From JAFGRU01 sp963665915 (lineage in GTDB: Bacteria > Desulfobacterota > Desulfuromonadia > Desulfuromonadales > JAAYDE01): 64,000 bases of DNA. This document shows, one piece after another, positions 28,809-40,110 of this stretch (within the stretch, counting starts at the first letter, position 1; each line of letters begins with the position of its first letter). The DNA lies in assembly GCA_963665915.2 (NCBI GenBank), contig CAXXSG010000011.1, positions 1 to 64,000 of the forward strand, written 5' to 3'. Made by a program: the position numbers and the translations under genes. Under the pieces are notes generated by a model. The model saw only the letters and a program-made list of their open reading frames with translations, had not been told where the DNA came from and ran no database searches.

Positions 28809-28884
28809 GGGGGTGTAGCTCAGTTGGGAGAGCGCCTGCCTTGCACGCAGGAGGTCATCGGTTCGAGCCCGTTCACCTCCACCA
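28809..28884 (+). tRNA. tRNA-Ala (TGC)
   Basis: A 76-base cloverleaf with encoded CCA. The acceptor GGGGGTG pairs with CACCTCC, the D arm is AGCTCAGTTGGGAGAGC, the anticodon loop CTTGCAC carries TGC, and the T arm contains GGTTCGAGCC. It is eight bases after tRNA-Ile, the usual spacer pair. Confidence 0.97.
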
Positions 28885-28971
28885 ATTAAACAATTTTTCG
28901 GTTCTTTGACAATTGCATAGATTGAATAGATAGCTAAGTAGTAAGTTCACAACGCTGAAGATCTTTTTTAT

Positions 28972-31921
<2,950 letters not shown>

Positions 31922-31932
31922 AAAAGATTTGT

Positions 31933-31960
31933 GGGAGGCCGGGTTCAAACCCGGCCTCCA
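31933..31960 (+). other. Perfect GC-rich hairpin in the 23S-5S spacer
   Basis: GGAGGCCGGGTT and AACCCGGCCTCC form a perfect 12-pair stem around a two- to four-base loop. No T-run follows, so it is more likely a processing signal or structural element than a terminator. The remaining spacer to the 5S gene is AT-rich. Confidence 0.6.
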
Positions 31961-32026
31961 ATTTAAAACTTCAGCTATTTTCAATCTTTTGCATTGTTTA
32001 TGAAATCTTATAGGAAATTTAAGATT

Positions 32027-32143
32027 TTCGGTGACTATAGCGCAAGGGTCACACCTGTTTCCATTTCGAACACAGAAGTTAAGCCTTGCTGCGCTGATGA
32101 TACTGCATGGGAAACTGTGTGGGAAAGTAGGTCGTCGCCGGAA
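32027..32143 (+). rRNA. rrf: 5S ribosomal RNA
   Basis: The 117-base gene has terminal stem CGGTGAC...GTCGCCGG and the signature core CACACCTGTTTCCATTTCGA / ACACAGAAGTTAAGCC, with the GGGAAAGTAGG region near the 3' end. It is the last gene of the operon. Confidence 0.94.
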
Positions 32144-32150
32144 TTATAAA

Positions 32151-32178
32151 AAAACCCGCCAAATGGCGGGTTTTTTTA
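32151..32178 (+). terminator. rRNA operon terminator
   Basis: AAACCCGCC and GGCGGGTTT pair around AAAT and are followed by a seven-T run. It lies a few bases after 5S and just before the convergent ntrX-like gene. Confidence 0.92.
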
Positions 32179-32227
32179 TTTTGGGTCTTAGGGAAAAAAA
32201 TCTAGTTTTTCGTTTCCCTTGGGAAAA

Positions 32228-33601
32228 CTAAGGATTTTTTTTTAATTCGATATTGTAGGCTTTAATTTTTCTGTGCAGGTTGGAGCGTTCCATTTCAATG
32301 GCTTCGGCAGTTTTGGAGATATTCCAGTTGTTTTGCTGGAGTTTTCTGATCAAAAATTCCTTCTCAAAGTTTTCTTTGGCGTCTTTATAGGTTGGAAGCC
32401 CCTCCATTTCTAAAAACGCTGATTTTTCATTTTCTTCTTCAAGTCTGAAAATATACTCTCCCAAGTGATCATCTGTAATAGTTTCAGAAGGGGTCATTAT
32501 CACCAGGCGTTCAATAGTATTTTTCAGTTCTCTGACATTACCGGGCCAGGAATATTGGATCAGGATATCCATGGCGGTTTCACCGATGAATTTCTTTTTT
32601 TTGCCTTCCTTTTCAGAAAAATGTTCCAAAAAGTAATTGACCAGAATCGGGATATCCTCTTTCCTTTCCCTTAATGGTGGGACTACCAGAGGAAGGACAT
32701 TGAGACGAAAAAAAAGATCTTTTCGAAAGCTTCCCAACTTGATTTCTTCTTGAAGGTTTTTGTTGGTGGCGGCAATAACCCTTACATCAACCTGGATATT
32801 TTTATTTCCTCCGACTCGCTCAAATCGATGTTCCTCGAGGATTCGCAGTACCTTGGCCTGTGTTTTGGAAGACATATCACCAATTTCGTCTAGAAATAGA
32901 GTTCCTTCGTGGGCCTGATCAAATTTACCCTTTCGGGGATTTGTAGCCCCGGTAAAAGCGCCTTTTTCATGGCCGAAAAGGGTCGATTCAATGAGTTCTT
33001 CCGGAATTGCAGCGCAGTTAACCTCAACAAAAGGCTTTTCCTTGCGCAGGGAGTTGCCGTGGATTGCTCTGGCGACCAACTCTTTGCCTGTACCATTTTC
33101 CCCGGTGATAAGGACCCACCCGGAGGTTGGGGCTGCTAACTCGATACGTTTTTTGAGTTCCTGGATGGGAGGACTTTCCCCTACAATTTCGTATTCTTTT
33201 CTTATTTTTGCTTTTAATTCGCGGTTTTCCTCGACAAGGCTACCGATCTTCAGGGCGTTATTGATTGACAATAATAGTTTTTCAATGGACAGGGGTTTTT
33301 CAATGAAATCATAGGCCCCAAGTTTGGTGGCCTGAACCGCGGTCTGAATGGTGCCATGGCCGCTCATCATGAGAACCATTTGCTCAGAGTTTATGCCCCG
33401 TATCCGCCTTAAAGTTTCCAGGCCATCAATACCCGGCATCCAGATGTCGAGGAGGATCAGGTCCGGATTTTCCTCTTTTAAAATGGAGAGACAGGCTTCG
33501 CCTGTTTCCGCAGTTATGGTTTTAAAGCCTTCATCCTGAAGGACACCCTCAAGGGTCTGGCGGATACTAGTTTCGTCGTCCACAATTAAAATCGTTCTCA
33601 T
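32228..33601 (-). CDS. NtrX-like sigma54-dependent response regulator
   Basis: The 457 residues comprise a receiver domain (TILIVDDETSIRQTL, phospho-Asp in LILLDIWMPGIDGLETL), a sigma54 AAA+ domain with Walker A ITGENGTGKELVARAIH, the GAFTGA loop in HEKGAFTGATNPRKGKF and Walker B GTLFLDEIGDM, then a Fis-type helix-turn-helix (NWNISKTAEAIEMERSNLHRKI). It activates RNA polymerase-sigma54. It is encoded directly downstream of its likely kinase at 33805-36051. The PEP-CTERM promoter at 9465 is a possible sigma54 target in this window, but nothing ties the two together beyond the sigma type. Confidence 0.93.
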   Translation of the reverse strand: MRTILIVDDETSIRQTLEGVLQDEGFKTITAETGEACLSILKEENPDLILLDIWMPGIDGLETLRRIRGINSEQMVLMMSGHGTIQTAVQATKLGAYDFIEKPLSIEKLLLSINNALKIGSLVEENRELKAKIRKEYEIVGESPPIQELKKRIELAAPTSGWVLITGENGTGKELVARAIHGNSLRKEKPFVEVNCAAIPEELIESTLFGHEKGAFTGATNPRKGKFDQAHEGTLFLDEIGDMSSKTQAKVLRILEEHRFERVGGNKNIQVDVRVIAATNKNLQEEIKLGSFRKDLFFRLNVLPLVVPPLRERKEDIPILVNYFLEHFSEKEGKKKKFIGETAMDILIQYSWPGNVRELKNTIERLVIMTPSETITDDHLGEYIFRLEEENEKSAFLEMEGLPTYKDAKENFEKEFLIRKLQQNNWNISKTAEAIEMERSNLHRKIKAYNIELKKNP

Positions 33602-33804
33602 TTGTCTACCTGATGTATGAAGTTGAAATTGGAGTTTTAGGTTGCGGGCAAAGAGACAATCCTAGTGTATCTGGTGGTTTCTTCTGTTTAATATCTCAAG
33701 CCCCTTTGTTTGCCGCGGATGTCCATTTTTTGGTTGAGTCACTACCATTCAGACAGCTGACATTAACTGAGATATAAGTGGACAAATTGCCGGCACTGAA
33801 CATG

Positions 33805-36051
33805 CTAGGCCGTGGCTTTTATGCTGACCGGCAATTCGATAATAAATTTGGCCCCTTTGGGGTCATTGTTTTTAACCCGGATATAGCCGTTATGGTCTGA
33901 AACAATTGTTGAAACAATGACGAGGCCCAGACCGGTACCCGATTTTTTTGTGGAAAAATAGGGTTCGAAAAGACGAGCTTTATCTTCCGGGGATATTCCG
34001 CAGCCGCTGTCCGCTACCGTAAGTGTGACGATCTGCAGTGCTGAATTATAGCACGACTCAAGTTTGATTTCCCCTTTTCTGTCCACCGCATCCACTGCAT
34101 TTTGCAGAAGATTGGTTAATGCCCGTTTGATTTGCTCCCTGTCGAGGTTTAATACAGGGATGTGTGGGTCAGCCTGGAAGGAAAAGTTGATGTTCCTATG
34201 TCCTTCCTGATAGAGGACGATAGCTTCGGAAATAATCTCATTGATGTCATTGGGAGCCGGGTGGCTGGTCGGCATGCGGGCGAAACTTGAAAATTCATTA
34301 ACAAGTGTTTTTAGCTCATCCACCTGCTTGATGATCATATTGGTGCATTCATCAAAAACGGTCTCGTCCTCGCTGAAGGAACTCAGGTATTTTCGCCGTA
34401 AACGCTGGGCTGACAACTTTATAGGGGTAAGGGGATTTTTGATCTCGTGGGCGATTCTTCTGGCAACTTCCCGCCAGGCAGCCATTCTCTGTGCTTTGAT
34501 CAACTGAGTAAGGTCGTCAAAAACGATGACGGTTCCTATTGGAGCGCCGCTTTCTTCTCTCAATGTGGTCAAATGGATAAGAAGGGTTAATTTGTCTCCA
34601 TGGATCGGAACCGTGACCTGTTTCTGAAGAGAATCCTTGCCGGAGGATCGGAGATCTTCCATGAAACCTCGGATGATAGCGAGACTCTGAGGATCGAGAA
34701 TTTCAGTAAAATATTTCCCTATAATGGCGCCGGAGCTTAGCTGAAGCAGATTCTCAGCGGATTTATTTATGGTGGTGAAAGCACCCTGCATGTCCACTGA
34801 AATAACGCCGGCAGTGACATTCTTCAGGACGACCTCCATATAACTGCGCCTTTGTTCATTTTCATAGTTCGAGGCTTGAAGTTCACTGTAGGCATGGCGG
34901 ATTCTGGTCTGTCCCCGCTTGAGGTCGGAGGTCATCTTGTTGAAAGCTGTAACCAGCATCCCTACCTCATCCCGGCTTTTGGGCTCGATTACCACCTCCA
35001 GGTTGCCGCGGGCTACCTTGTCGGTAGCAACGGCCAGTTCCTGGATGGGAACGGTAATGTCCCTGGCCAGATGAAATCCAAACCAGGTGGCAAGAAAAAT
35101 AATAACCAGCGCGATGAGGAGGAGAATAATCACATAGCCTTTTTGAATTTCCCCTTTCATTAGTTTGGTTTCTTTGTATTGTTCAAAGGAGCTTGAGATT
35201 TCCTTCATTTTGCTGACCAGAGAATGGGGGACATAATAATTGACCACTACTACGCCGACCACGTCGTTGGGGTCCCAGTTGGAGTAAACAGGTACAATCC
35301 CCCGAATCAGGTCAGCCTTTCCGATGGGTGTTATCCGCGTAAAGCGATTACCTTGAAGCCCTTCACGGATGCTGTCCAGATCTGTTTCGGCAAATTCCGC
35401 CATGGGAATTCGCTGATTTGCAGCGCGGACGAGTTCCTCATAGGTGGATGAAAAAACCTCGACAACTCCGAGGTTGTACTCTTCCTGCTTGAGCTTGATC
35501 AGATTGCTTAGTTGCGGGAGATTTTTCTCGTTCAGAAGTTTGCTCTTTTTCACCCTCCGGGCAATTTGTTCGGCATAGTAAAGTGCGTTGGTAGCTGAGT
35601 TTTTGTAGTAGGTTTGGGCAACTTCCAGTGATTCCTGAAGTGAGAGCTCAATTTGTGAGTTAAACCAGTTTTCAATGGAATTAGCAATGAATCCAGCGGA
35701 GACCAGGAAAAGCAGCATGGTCGGAATCAAGGACAGAGAAACAAAAGCGACCACTAACTTTGTACGCAGATGGGCACCGGGGATATTGCGACGTTTTTCA
35801 ATAATGAGCTTGAAAACGTTCCGGAAAACCAGGAATAAAAACAGGACAACGAGAAGGATATTCAGGTTGATGAGAGCTAATATCAGAATGCTGTTTGAAA
35901 TAGGGAGACTGACCGTACTTTTAAAAAGCTGTGTTTCAAAGTGGGAAAAGAGGACAATTAATACAATAATCCCTATGGTCAGAAAGAGTTCCCGTCGGCG
36001 TTTCTGGTTTTCAGGTTTGGCAGCTTTCTTCTTGACGGCAAATTTGGACAT
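33805..36051 (-). CDS. NtrY-like membrane sensor histidine kinase
   Basis: The 748 residues have at least three N-terminal membrane helices (LTIGIIVLIVLFSHF, ILILALINLNILLVVLFLFLVF, VAFVSLSLIPTMLLFLVSAGF), an extracytoplasmic sensor, a further helix (GYVIILLLIALVIIFLATWFG), then HAMP, PAS, a HisKA box RIAHEIKNPLTPIKLSAQRL and an ATPase domain with DSGCGI and GTGLGLVIVSTIVSDH. The architecture is NtrY. A 200-base gap separates it from the regulator gene, with no other gene visible there. Confidence 0.93.
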   Translation of the reverse strand: MSKFAVKKKAAKPENQKRRRELFLTIGIIVLIVLFSHFETQLFKSTVSLPISNSILILALINLNILLVVLFLFLVFRNVFKLIIEKRRNIPGAHLRTKLVVAFVSLSLIPTMLLFLVSAGFIANSIENWFNSQIELSLQESLEVAQTYYKNSATNALYYAEQIARRVKKSKLLNEKNLPQLSNLIKLKQEEYNLGVVEVFSSTYEELVRAANQRIPMAEFAETDLDSIREGLQGNRFTRITPIGKADLIRGIVPVYSNWDPNDVVGVVVVNYYVPHSLVSKMKEISSSFEQYKETKLMKGEIQKGYVIILLLIALVIIFLATWFGFHLARDITVPIQELAVATDKVARGNLEVVIEPKSRDEVGMLVTAFNKMTSDLKRGQTRIRHAYSELQASNYENEQRRSYMEVVLKNVTAGVISVDMQGAFTTINKSAENLLQLSSGAIIGKYFTEILDPQSLAIIRGFMEDLRSSGKDSLQKQVTVPIHGDKLTLLIHLTTLREESGAPIGTVIVFDDLTQLIKAQRMAAWREVARRIAHEIKNPLTPIKLSAQRLRRKYLSSFSEDETVFDECTNMIIKQVDELKTLVNEFSSFARMPTSHPAPNDINEIISEAIVLYQEGHRNINFSFQADPHIPVLNLDREQIKRALTNLLQNAVDAVDRKGEIKLESCYNSALQIVTLTVADSGCGISPEDKARLFEPYFSTKKSGTGLGLVIVSTIVSDHNGYIRVKNNDPKGAKFIIELPVSIKATA

Positions 36052-36133
36052 AGCGACATTTTCCCAGGAGAACCACTGTGTTAAGTTCCAATTGTGGCTG
36101 TAACTAAGGAAAATTGCAAGGCGATTGAAGTAT

Positions 36134-36170
36134 AATCAAAAAAAGCAGCTTTAAGCTGCTTTTTTTGATT
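36134..36170. terminator. Palindromic bidirectional terminator after lpxC
   Basis: AATCAAAAAAAGCAGC and GCTGCTTTTTTTGATT are perfect complements, giving T-runs on both strands. It separates the lpxC stop (36199) from the ntrY-like start (36051). Confidence 0.85.
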
Positions 36171-36198
36171 TATATCTATTTGAGATGAGGGTCGTTGC

Positions 36199-37128
36199 TT
36201 AGGCTTCTGACGGTAATGGCTCAGCGCCATAGGCAGGGGTCCGATCCTGCAATGCCATCCTCAGGTCATCTTCCGTAAACTCAACCAGCTTCCAGTGTTC
36301 CGGAGAATTGAGTATTTTTGTGACCATCTGATGGTTTGTCTGGTGGCCGGACTTATAGGCTTTGATGTGCCCCAAAACAGGATAACCGAGGAGGCTGAAA
36401 TCGCCAACGGCATCCAGCGTTTTATGGCGGACGAACTCGTCGGTAAAACGTAAGCCTCCGGGATTAAGAATTCGGTCTTCGCCGATAACAATGGCATTTT
36501 CCAAGGACCCGCCCTTGGCGAGATTGTTGGCCTTGAGGTACTCATATTCTTTCAGGAATCCGAAAGTTCTTGCTGGAGCGACCTCTTTGCTGAAAGTTTC
36601 AGGGGTGACTTTTAGCGCATGGTGCTGCAGAGAAATACAGGGGTGATCAAAAGCGATGTCAGAGGTTACCCGGAAAAAGCGGGATGGAATAATGGTCAGT
36701 CGTTTTTCGCCATCGATAAGCGTGAGAGGTTTGCGGATGGCCAGATATTTTCTGCTGTTGTTGAGCCTTTTGACTCCTGTTTTACGGAGGGTTTCGACAA
36801 AGGGGTGGGCGCTGCCGTCCATTATCGGAACTTCCGGTCCGTCAATGTCGATATGCAGATTATCGATCCCAAAGGCGTAGAGAGCGGCCAAAAGGTGTTC
36901 GACGGTAGAGATTCTGGCCTCTCCTTTACCAAGGACAGTCGCCAGCCGAGTATCGACGACATTATCGGCACAAGCCCGAATAGAAACAGTACGGTCGTTC
37001 ATTTTCTGGTGGAAAACAATTCCGCTGCCGCTTTCCGCCGGACGAAGCGTTGTGTTGATTCGCAGGCCGGAGTGGAGACCAATTCCGGAAAAAAGGACCG
37101 GCTTGGCAATGGTGCATTGGTTGATCAT
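36199..37128 (-). CDS. lpxC: UDP-3-O-acyl-N-acetylglucosamine deacetylase
   Basis: This zinc enzyme performs the committed step of lipid A synthesis, marking a Gram-negative envelope. It has 309 residues. The first metal-site motif is STVEHLLAAL, the second HKTLDAVGDFSLLG, and the catalytic His motif is SGHQTNH. Also visible are GIGLHSG near the N-terminus and PIMDGSAHPFV. The MITE-like element R2 copy A lies about 170 bases upstream. Confidence 0.96.
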   Translation of the reverse strand: MINQCTIAKPVLFSGIGLHSGLRINTTLRPAESGSGIVFHQKMNDRTVSIRACADNVVDTRLATVLGKGEARISTVEHLLAALYAFGIDNLHIDIDGPEVPIMDGSAHPFVETLRKTGVKRLNNSRKYLAIRKPLTLIDGEKRLTIIPSRFFRVTSDIAFDHPCISLQHHALKVTPETFSKEVAPARTFGFLKEYEYLKANNLAKGGSLENAIVIGEDRILNPGGLRFTDEFVRHKTLDAVGDFSLLGYPVLGHIKAYKSGHQTNHQMVTKILNSPEHWKLVEFTEDDLRMALQDRTPAYGAEPLPSEA

Positions 37129-37296
37129 TAAAGTGCCCCCGCTATCTAGCGTTAAATTAGCACTTTTAACTATGCAAATAATTTGCCAGCGAAATATTGC
37201 TCTGTAAGATTTTGAAATTACAGTGAAAAAAAAATAACGGGTGTAGATTGTTGCAATTTTACAAGGGCTGGGTGTGGTGGAAAGAACACAATCCAG

Positions 37297-37627
37297 CCCG
37301 GTTTATTCACGAGGCTTTGTTGCGAAGCCGACAAGTGTGCGTCAGATCAAGCAAGGCACAGTGACGCGCTCTGTGCAGTACGTCGAAGAGCAAGGAGCGA
37401 GCACGGCCAGGAAGCTGTCGGACTTGGTGAATCATCACTGGAAATTGGCAAATCGAGGACAGATTGCTGCAAAGTTGAGAACCGATAGCAGGACTTTTCT
37501 TCGAAAAGTTGCGGGAATATGACCCGATTTGCAGGTTTCGCAGTAGATTTGTTCCCAGGTGCGATAGCCATCCTTAAGATGGCGTGCAGTTGCCGGTTGC
37601 AATAGAAGTTTTCATGAATAATCCGGG
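37297..37627. mobile_element. MITE-like element R2, full-length copy A
   Basis: The 331 bp element is bounded by near-identical inverted ends: left CCCGGTTTATTCACGA and the inverse of the right end CCCGGATTATTCATGA (14 of 16 bases the same). It has no convincing gene; the only long frame inside is not protein-like. Both ends recur at 56929-56997, and an inner part (from about 37407 to 37562) recurs at 42578-42722. The right end touches the ubiB stop codon. The surrounding gap 37129-37627 contains nothing else I recognise. Confidence 0.7.
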
Positions 37628-39319
37628 TTAAAGTCGCCCTGAGCGTAGAATAGCAATGGCCAGCCAGAGTCCGAGAAAAGCTGCGATCAAATATCCTAGA
37701 AAACCTAGAATGGGAAAACCGAAAAGAAGCGGGCCTTTTTCCGTTTGCATGATGAGAGATGAACCGACGATCAATGCTGCGATGAGAAGGCTGAATGAAA
37801 TTCGATTGCTCGATTTATCCAGGTCTGAAATGAGTTTTTCCAGGCCCTGGTGGTGCAGGTCGATGCGGAATTTATTCTGATTCAATCGATTTATTAATTC
37901 TTTGACGTCCCAGGGAATACGCTTCAACATGACCCCATAGGATAGAGCTAGATCGGATAACTCCTTGGACAAGTTTCCTGGACTTAACCGTTCACGAACA
38001 AGCTTATCGATATAAGGGGTCAGATGCTCCACCATGTTGAACTCGGGGTCAAGCTGCCGGCCGATTCCCTCCACAGTGACGAGTGCCTTTGCCAGAAGGA
38101 TGAGGTCGCTTGGAAAGCTGATGCGATGGCGCATGAGAATTTCCGCAAAATCCATCAGCAACTTCCCCGCATTGATCTCTTTAAGAGACACGCCGTAGTA
38201 ATCATCCACGAATTCGACGAGGTCCCTCCGCAGGTCCTTTATGTTGGTTTCGTCCCCCAACTCTCCGGAATAACGCAGAACAGTAATGAGACGATCCACG
38301 TCTTTTTTAAAGACGGCTGTCAAAAGGTCAGCCAGGCGCTGCTTGAGCTCTCCATCCAGCCTTCCCACCATTCCGTAGTCGAGCATGCAGATAGTGTTGT
38401 TCGGCAGAGCGAAAACATTTCCCGGGTGAGGGTCGCCGTGAAAAATGCCGTGGGCGAGAACCTGTTTCAGAATGGCCTGGGCACCGTTTTGAGCTAGGAT
38501 TTTCAGATCGTAGCCCTGGTTTTCGAGGATATCCACGGAAGATATCTTTGTGCCATCGATATATTCCATGGTCAAAACTGTTTCTCCGGTAAAATCCCAA
38601 AAAACTCCGGGGACATAAAAGGTGTCGTCCCCTGCAAAGTTGGCGCTGAAATTGTCCATGGTACGGGCTTCCTTGGTAAAATCCATCTCCCGCCGAATGG
38701 TGCGCCGGAAAGTATTGACAATTCCCACAGGGTCGTAAATATCCCAGTCAGGAAAGTGATGCTCGATGAGCTGGGCGAGTCCCAGCAGGATCTCCAGATC
38801 GGCTTCGACGGTCTGCTGGATTTTAGGGCGTTGAACTTTTACGGCAACCTCTTCGCCGTTTTGCAGCCGCCCCCTATAAACCTGGGCAATGGAAGCCGCA
38901 GCAATAGGTATTTCATTAAACTCAGAAAAAACATCGGGAATCGGACACTTGATCTGGTCTTCAATCTGATTTTTTATTTTTTCAAAGGGCACGGCCGGGA
39001 CATGATCCTGGAGCTTTCGGAATTCATCGGCAAAGGCATGGGGGATCAGGTCGGGGCGGGTTGAAAGAACCTGGCCCAACTTGATGAAAGTGGTTCCCAG
39101 CTCCTCCATCGCCAGGCGAAGCCGCTTTGACGGCACCAGTTGCTCAATTTCCTTGGGTGGTTTTCCCTTATAGAGGATTTTTCTTCCCAGTTCCAGATAG
39201 CCAGTCAGGTTAAGCTGATCGACGATATGGCCGAAGCCAAACTTGATGAGGACAGCAAGAATGCTTCGGTAACGCCTGAGAAATCGAATATTTCGATTGA
39301 TCCGTAAAAGTGTCAACAT
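37628..39319 (-). CDS. ubiB: ABC1/UbiB-family atypical kinase
   Basis: The 563 residues have the UbiB N-terminal motif TTFIKLGQVLSTRPDL (KxGQ), the Ala-rich loop IPIAAASIAQVYRGRL, EVAVKVQRP, the catalytic loop HGIFHGDPHPGNVF and the metal motif LDYGMVG. Two C-terminal hydrophobic helices (ISFSLLIAALIVGSSLIM, FGFPILGFLGYLIAAFLGLW) anchor it in the membrane. The family supports quinone biosynthesis or lipid handling. The stop codon TAA directly abuts element R2. It is preceded by the phasin-like gene, 18 bases upstream. Confidence 0.92.
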   Translation of the reverse strand: MLTLLRINRNIRFLRRYRSILAVLIKFGFGHIVDQLNLTGYLELGRKILYKGKPPKEIEQLVPSKRLRLAMEELGTTFIKLGQVLSTRPDLIPHAFADEFRKLQDHVPAVPFEKIKNQIEDQIKCPIPDVFSEFNEIPIAAASIAQVYRGRLQNGEEVAVKVQRPKIQQTVEADLEILLGLAQLIEHHFPDWDIYDPVGIVNTFRRTIRREMDFTKEARTMDNFSANFAGDDTFYVPGVFWDFTGETVLTMEYIDGTKISSVDILENQGYDLKILAQNGAQAILKQVLAHGIFHGDPHPGNVFALPNNTICMLDYGMVGRLDGELKQRLADLLTAVFKKDVDRLITVLRYSGELGDETNIKDLRRDLVEFVDDYYGVSLKEINAGKLLMDFAEILMRHRISFPSDLILLAKALVTVEGIGRQLDPEFNMVEHLTPYIDKLVRERLSPGNLSKELSDLALSYGVMLKRIPWDVKELINRLNQNKFRIDLHHQGLEKLISDLDKSSNRISFSLLIAALIVGSSLIMQTEKGPLLFGFPILGFLGYLIAAFLGLWLAIAILRSGRL

Positions 39320-39337
39320 ATTGGGGAACTCAGTAGC

Positions 39338-39643
39338 CTAATTGCCCAGAGCCTTAAGACGTTTTTCGAGTTCGGATACTTTGCGGCTCAGCTTCCCGAA
39401 CTCGTCTTTGGTGACAACACCCATTCGTTCGCATGACTTTTGAACCTCTTCCAAAGCCAACTTCTCCAGTTTTTTCTGGTTTTCCTGAGCAGCGTCCTGA
39501 AGTTTGGTAACCAGCTTTTTACCCTCCTCCTCGCTCAGGTTGAGGCGGTCCTTGGCCTCTTTGACTATTTCCTCCACTTTCTGTTGACTGAGGGTGAGCA
39601 TTCCCATTCCTGCCAGCATGATTTTTTCCGCGAATTCCAACAT
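39338..39643 (-). CDS. Phasin-like coiled-coil protein
   Basis: The 101-residue protein begins behind AGGAGG. It is helical throughout: a short hydrophobic start (IMLAGMGMLTLSQQKVEEI), then charged heptads ending VSELEKRLKAL. This pattern is that of the small phasin/PhaI-like family that sits upstream of ubiB-type genes. No polyhydroxyalkanoate synthase is in the window, so a granule role is not shown. Confidence 0.7.
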   Translation of the reverse strand: MLEFAEKIMLAGMGMLTLSQQKVEEIVKEAKDRLNLSEEEGKKLVTKLQDAAQENQKKLEKLALEEVQKSCERMGVVTKDEFGKLSRKVSELEKRLKALGN

Positions 39644-39959
39644 GGCATCCTCCTGATAAAAAATTAATCTTTAAGAATATAGTACCACAACCTGGGCATT
39701 CTCTCATTAAATGGAACAGGATTATCTTTCCCTTGCCAAAAGAATAAGTTTTTTGCTTCAGCACTATTTTGCAACTGGAAAGTGTTAGGGACCAGCGGCG
39801 AAAAGATTTGAACAACAGGGAAAGGAGCAGAAAAACCAGGAGACACGAGCCCAACGGAAAATAGAAAGAAAAGCTCATTTCTAATGCGGCAATCTCCCAG
39901 AAGCTTGCCTTGAAAGGAAATTTTATCGTAAAAAGACAACCAGAGGCCGATTGCATCCA

Positions 39960-39991
39960 GAGCCAGGAAAAACACGAGTGTTTTTCCTGGC
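39960..39991. repeat. Perfect long inverted repeat in the gap after the GGDEF gene
   Basis: AGCCAGGAAAAACAC and GTGTTTTTCCTGGCT form a perfect 15-pair stem around a two-base loop. It lies downstream of the GGDEF gene and may end its transcript, although no T-run follows. The gap 39644-40110 has open frames on the minus strand but none with a convincing start, ribosome-binding site or family. Confidence 0.5.
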
Positions 39992-40110
39992 TGTATGGAA
40001 TGAATCTTGAGAACGAGGTATTTAAATGAAGCGGGGTGTCACCGGCGCTGAGTCTACCATTTGCTGGTTGACAATCCAGCTTGCAAACAGCTTTTCAGGG
40101 ACTTTTTTTC

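Noticed and set aside
31933..31960. Hairpin in the 23S-5S spacer with GGGTTCAAACCC resembling a tRNA T arm fused to an acceptor stem
   Set aside because: With a seven-base T loop the five-pair stem does not form (a G-G clash); the sequence only pairs as a simple perfect palindrome. No D or anticodon arm is nearby.
37274..37522. 82-residue frame inside element R2 copy A
   Set aside because: It has no ribosome-binding site, odd composition, and the matching fragment at 42578-42722 does not preserve the frame.
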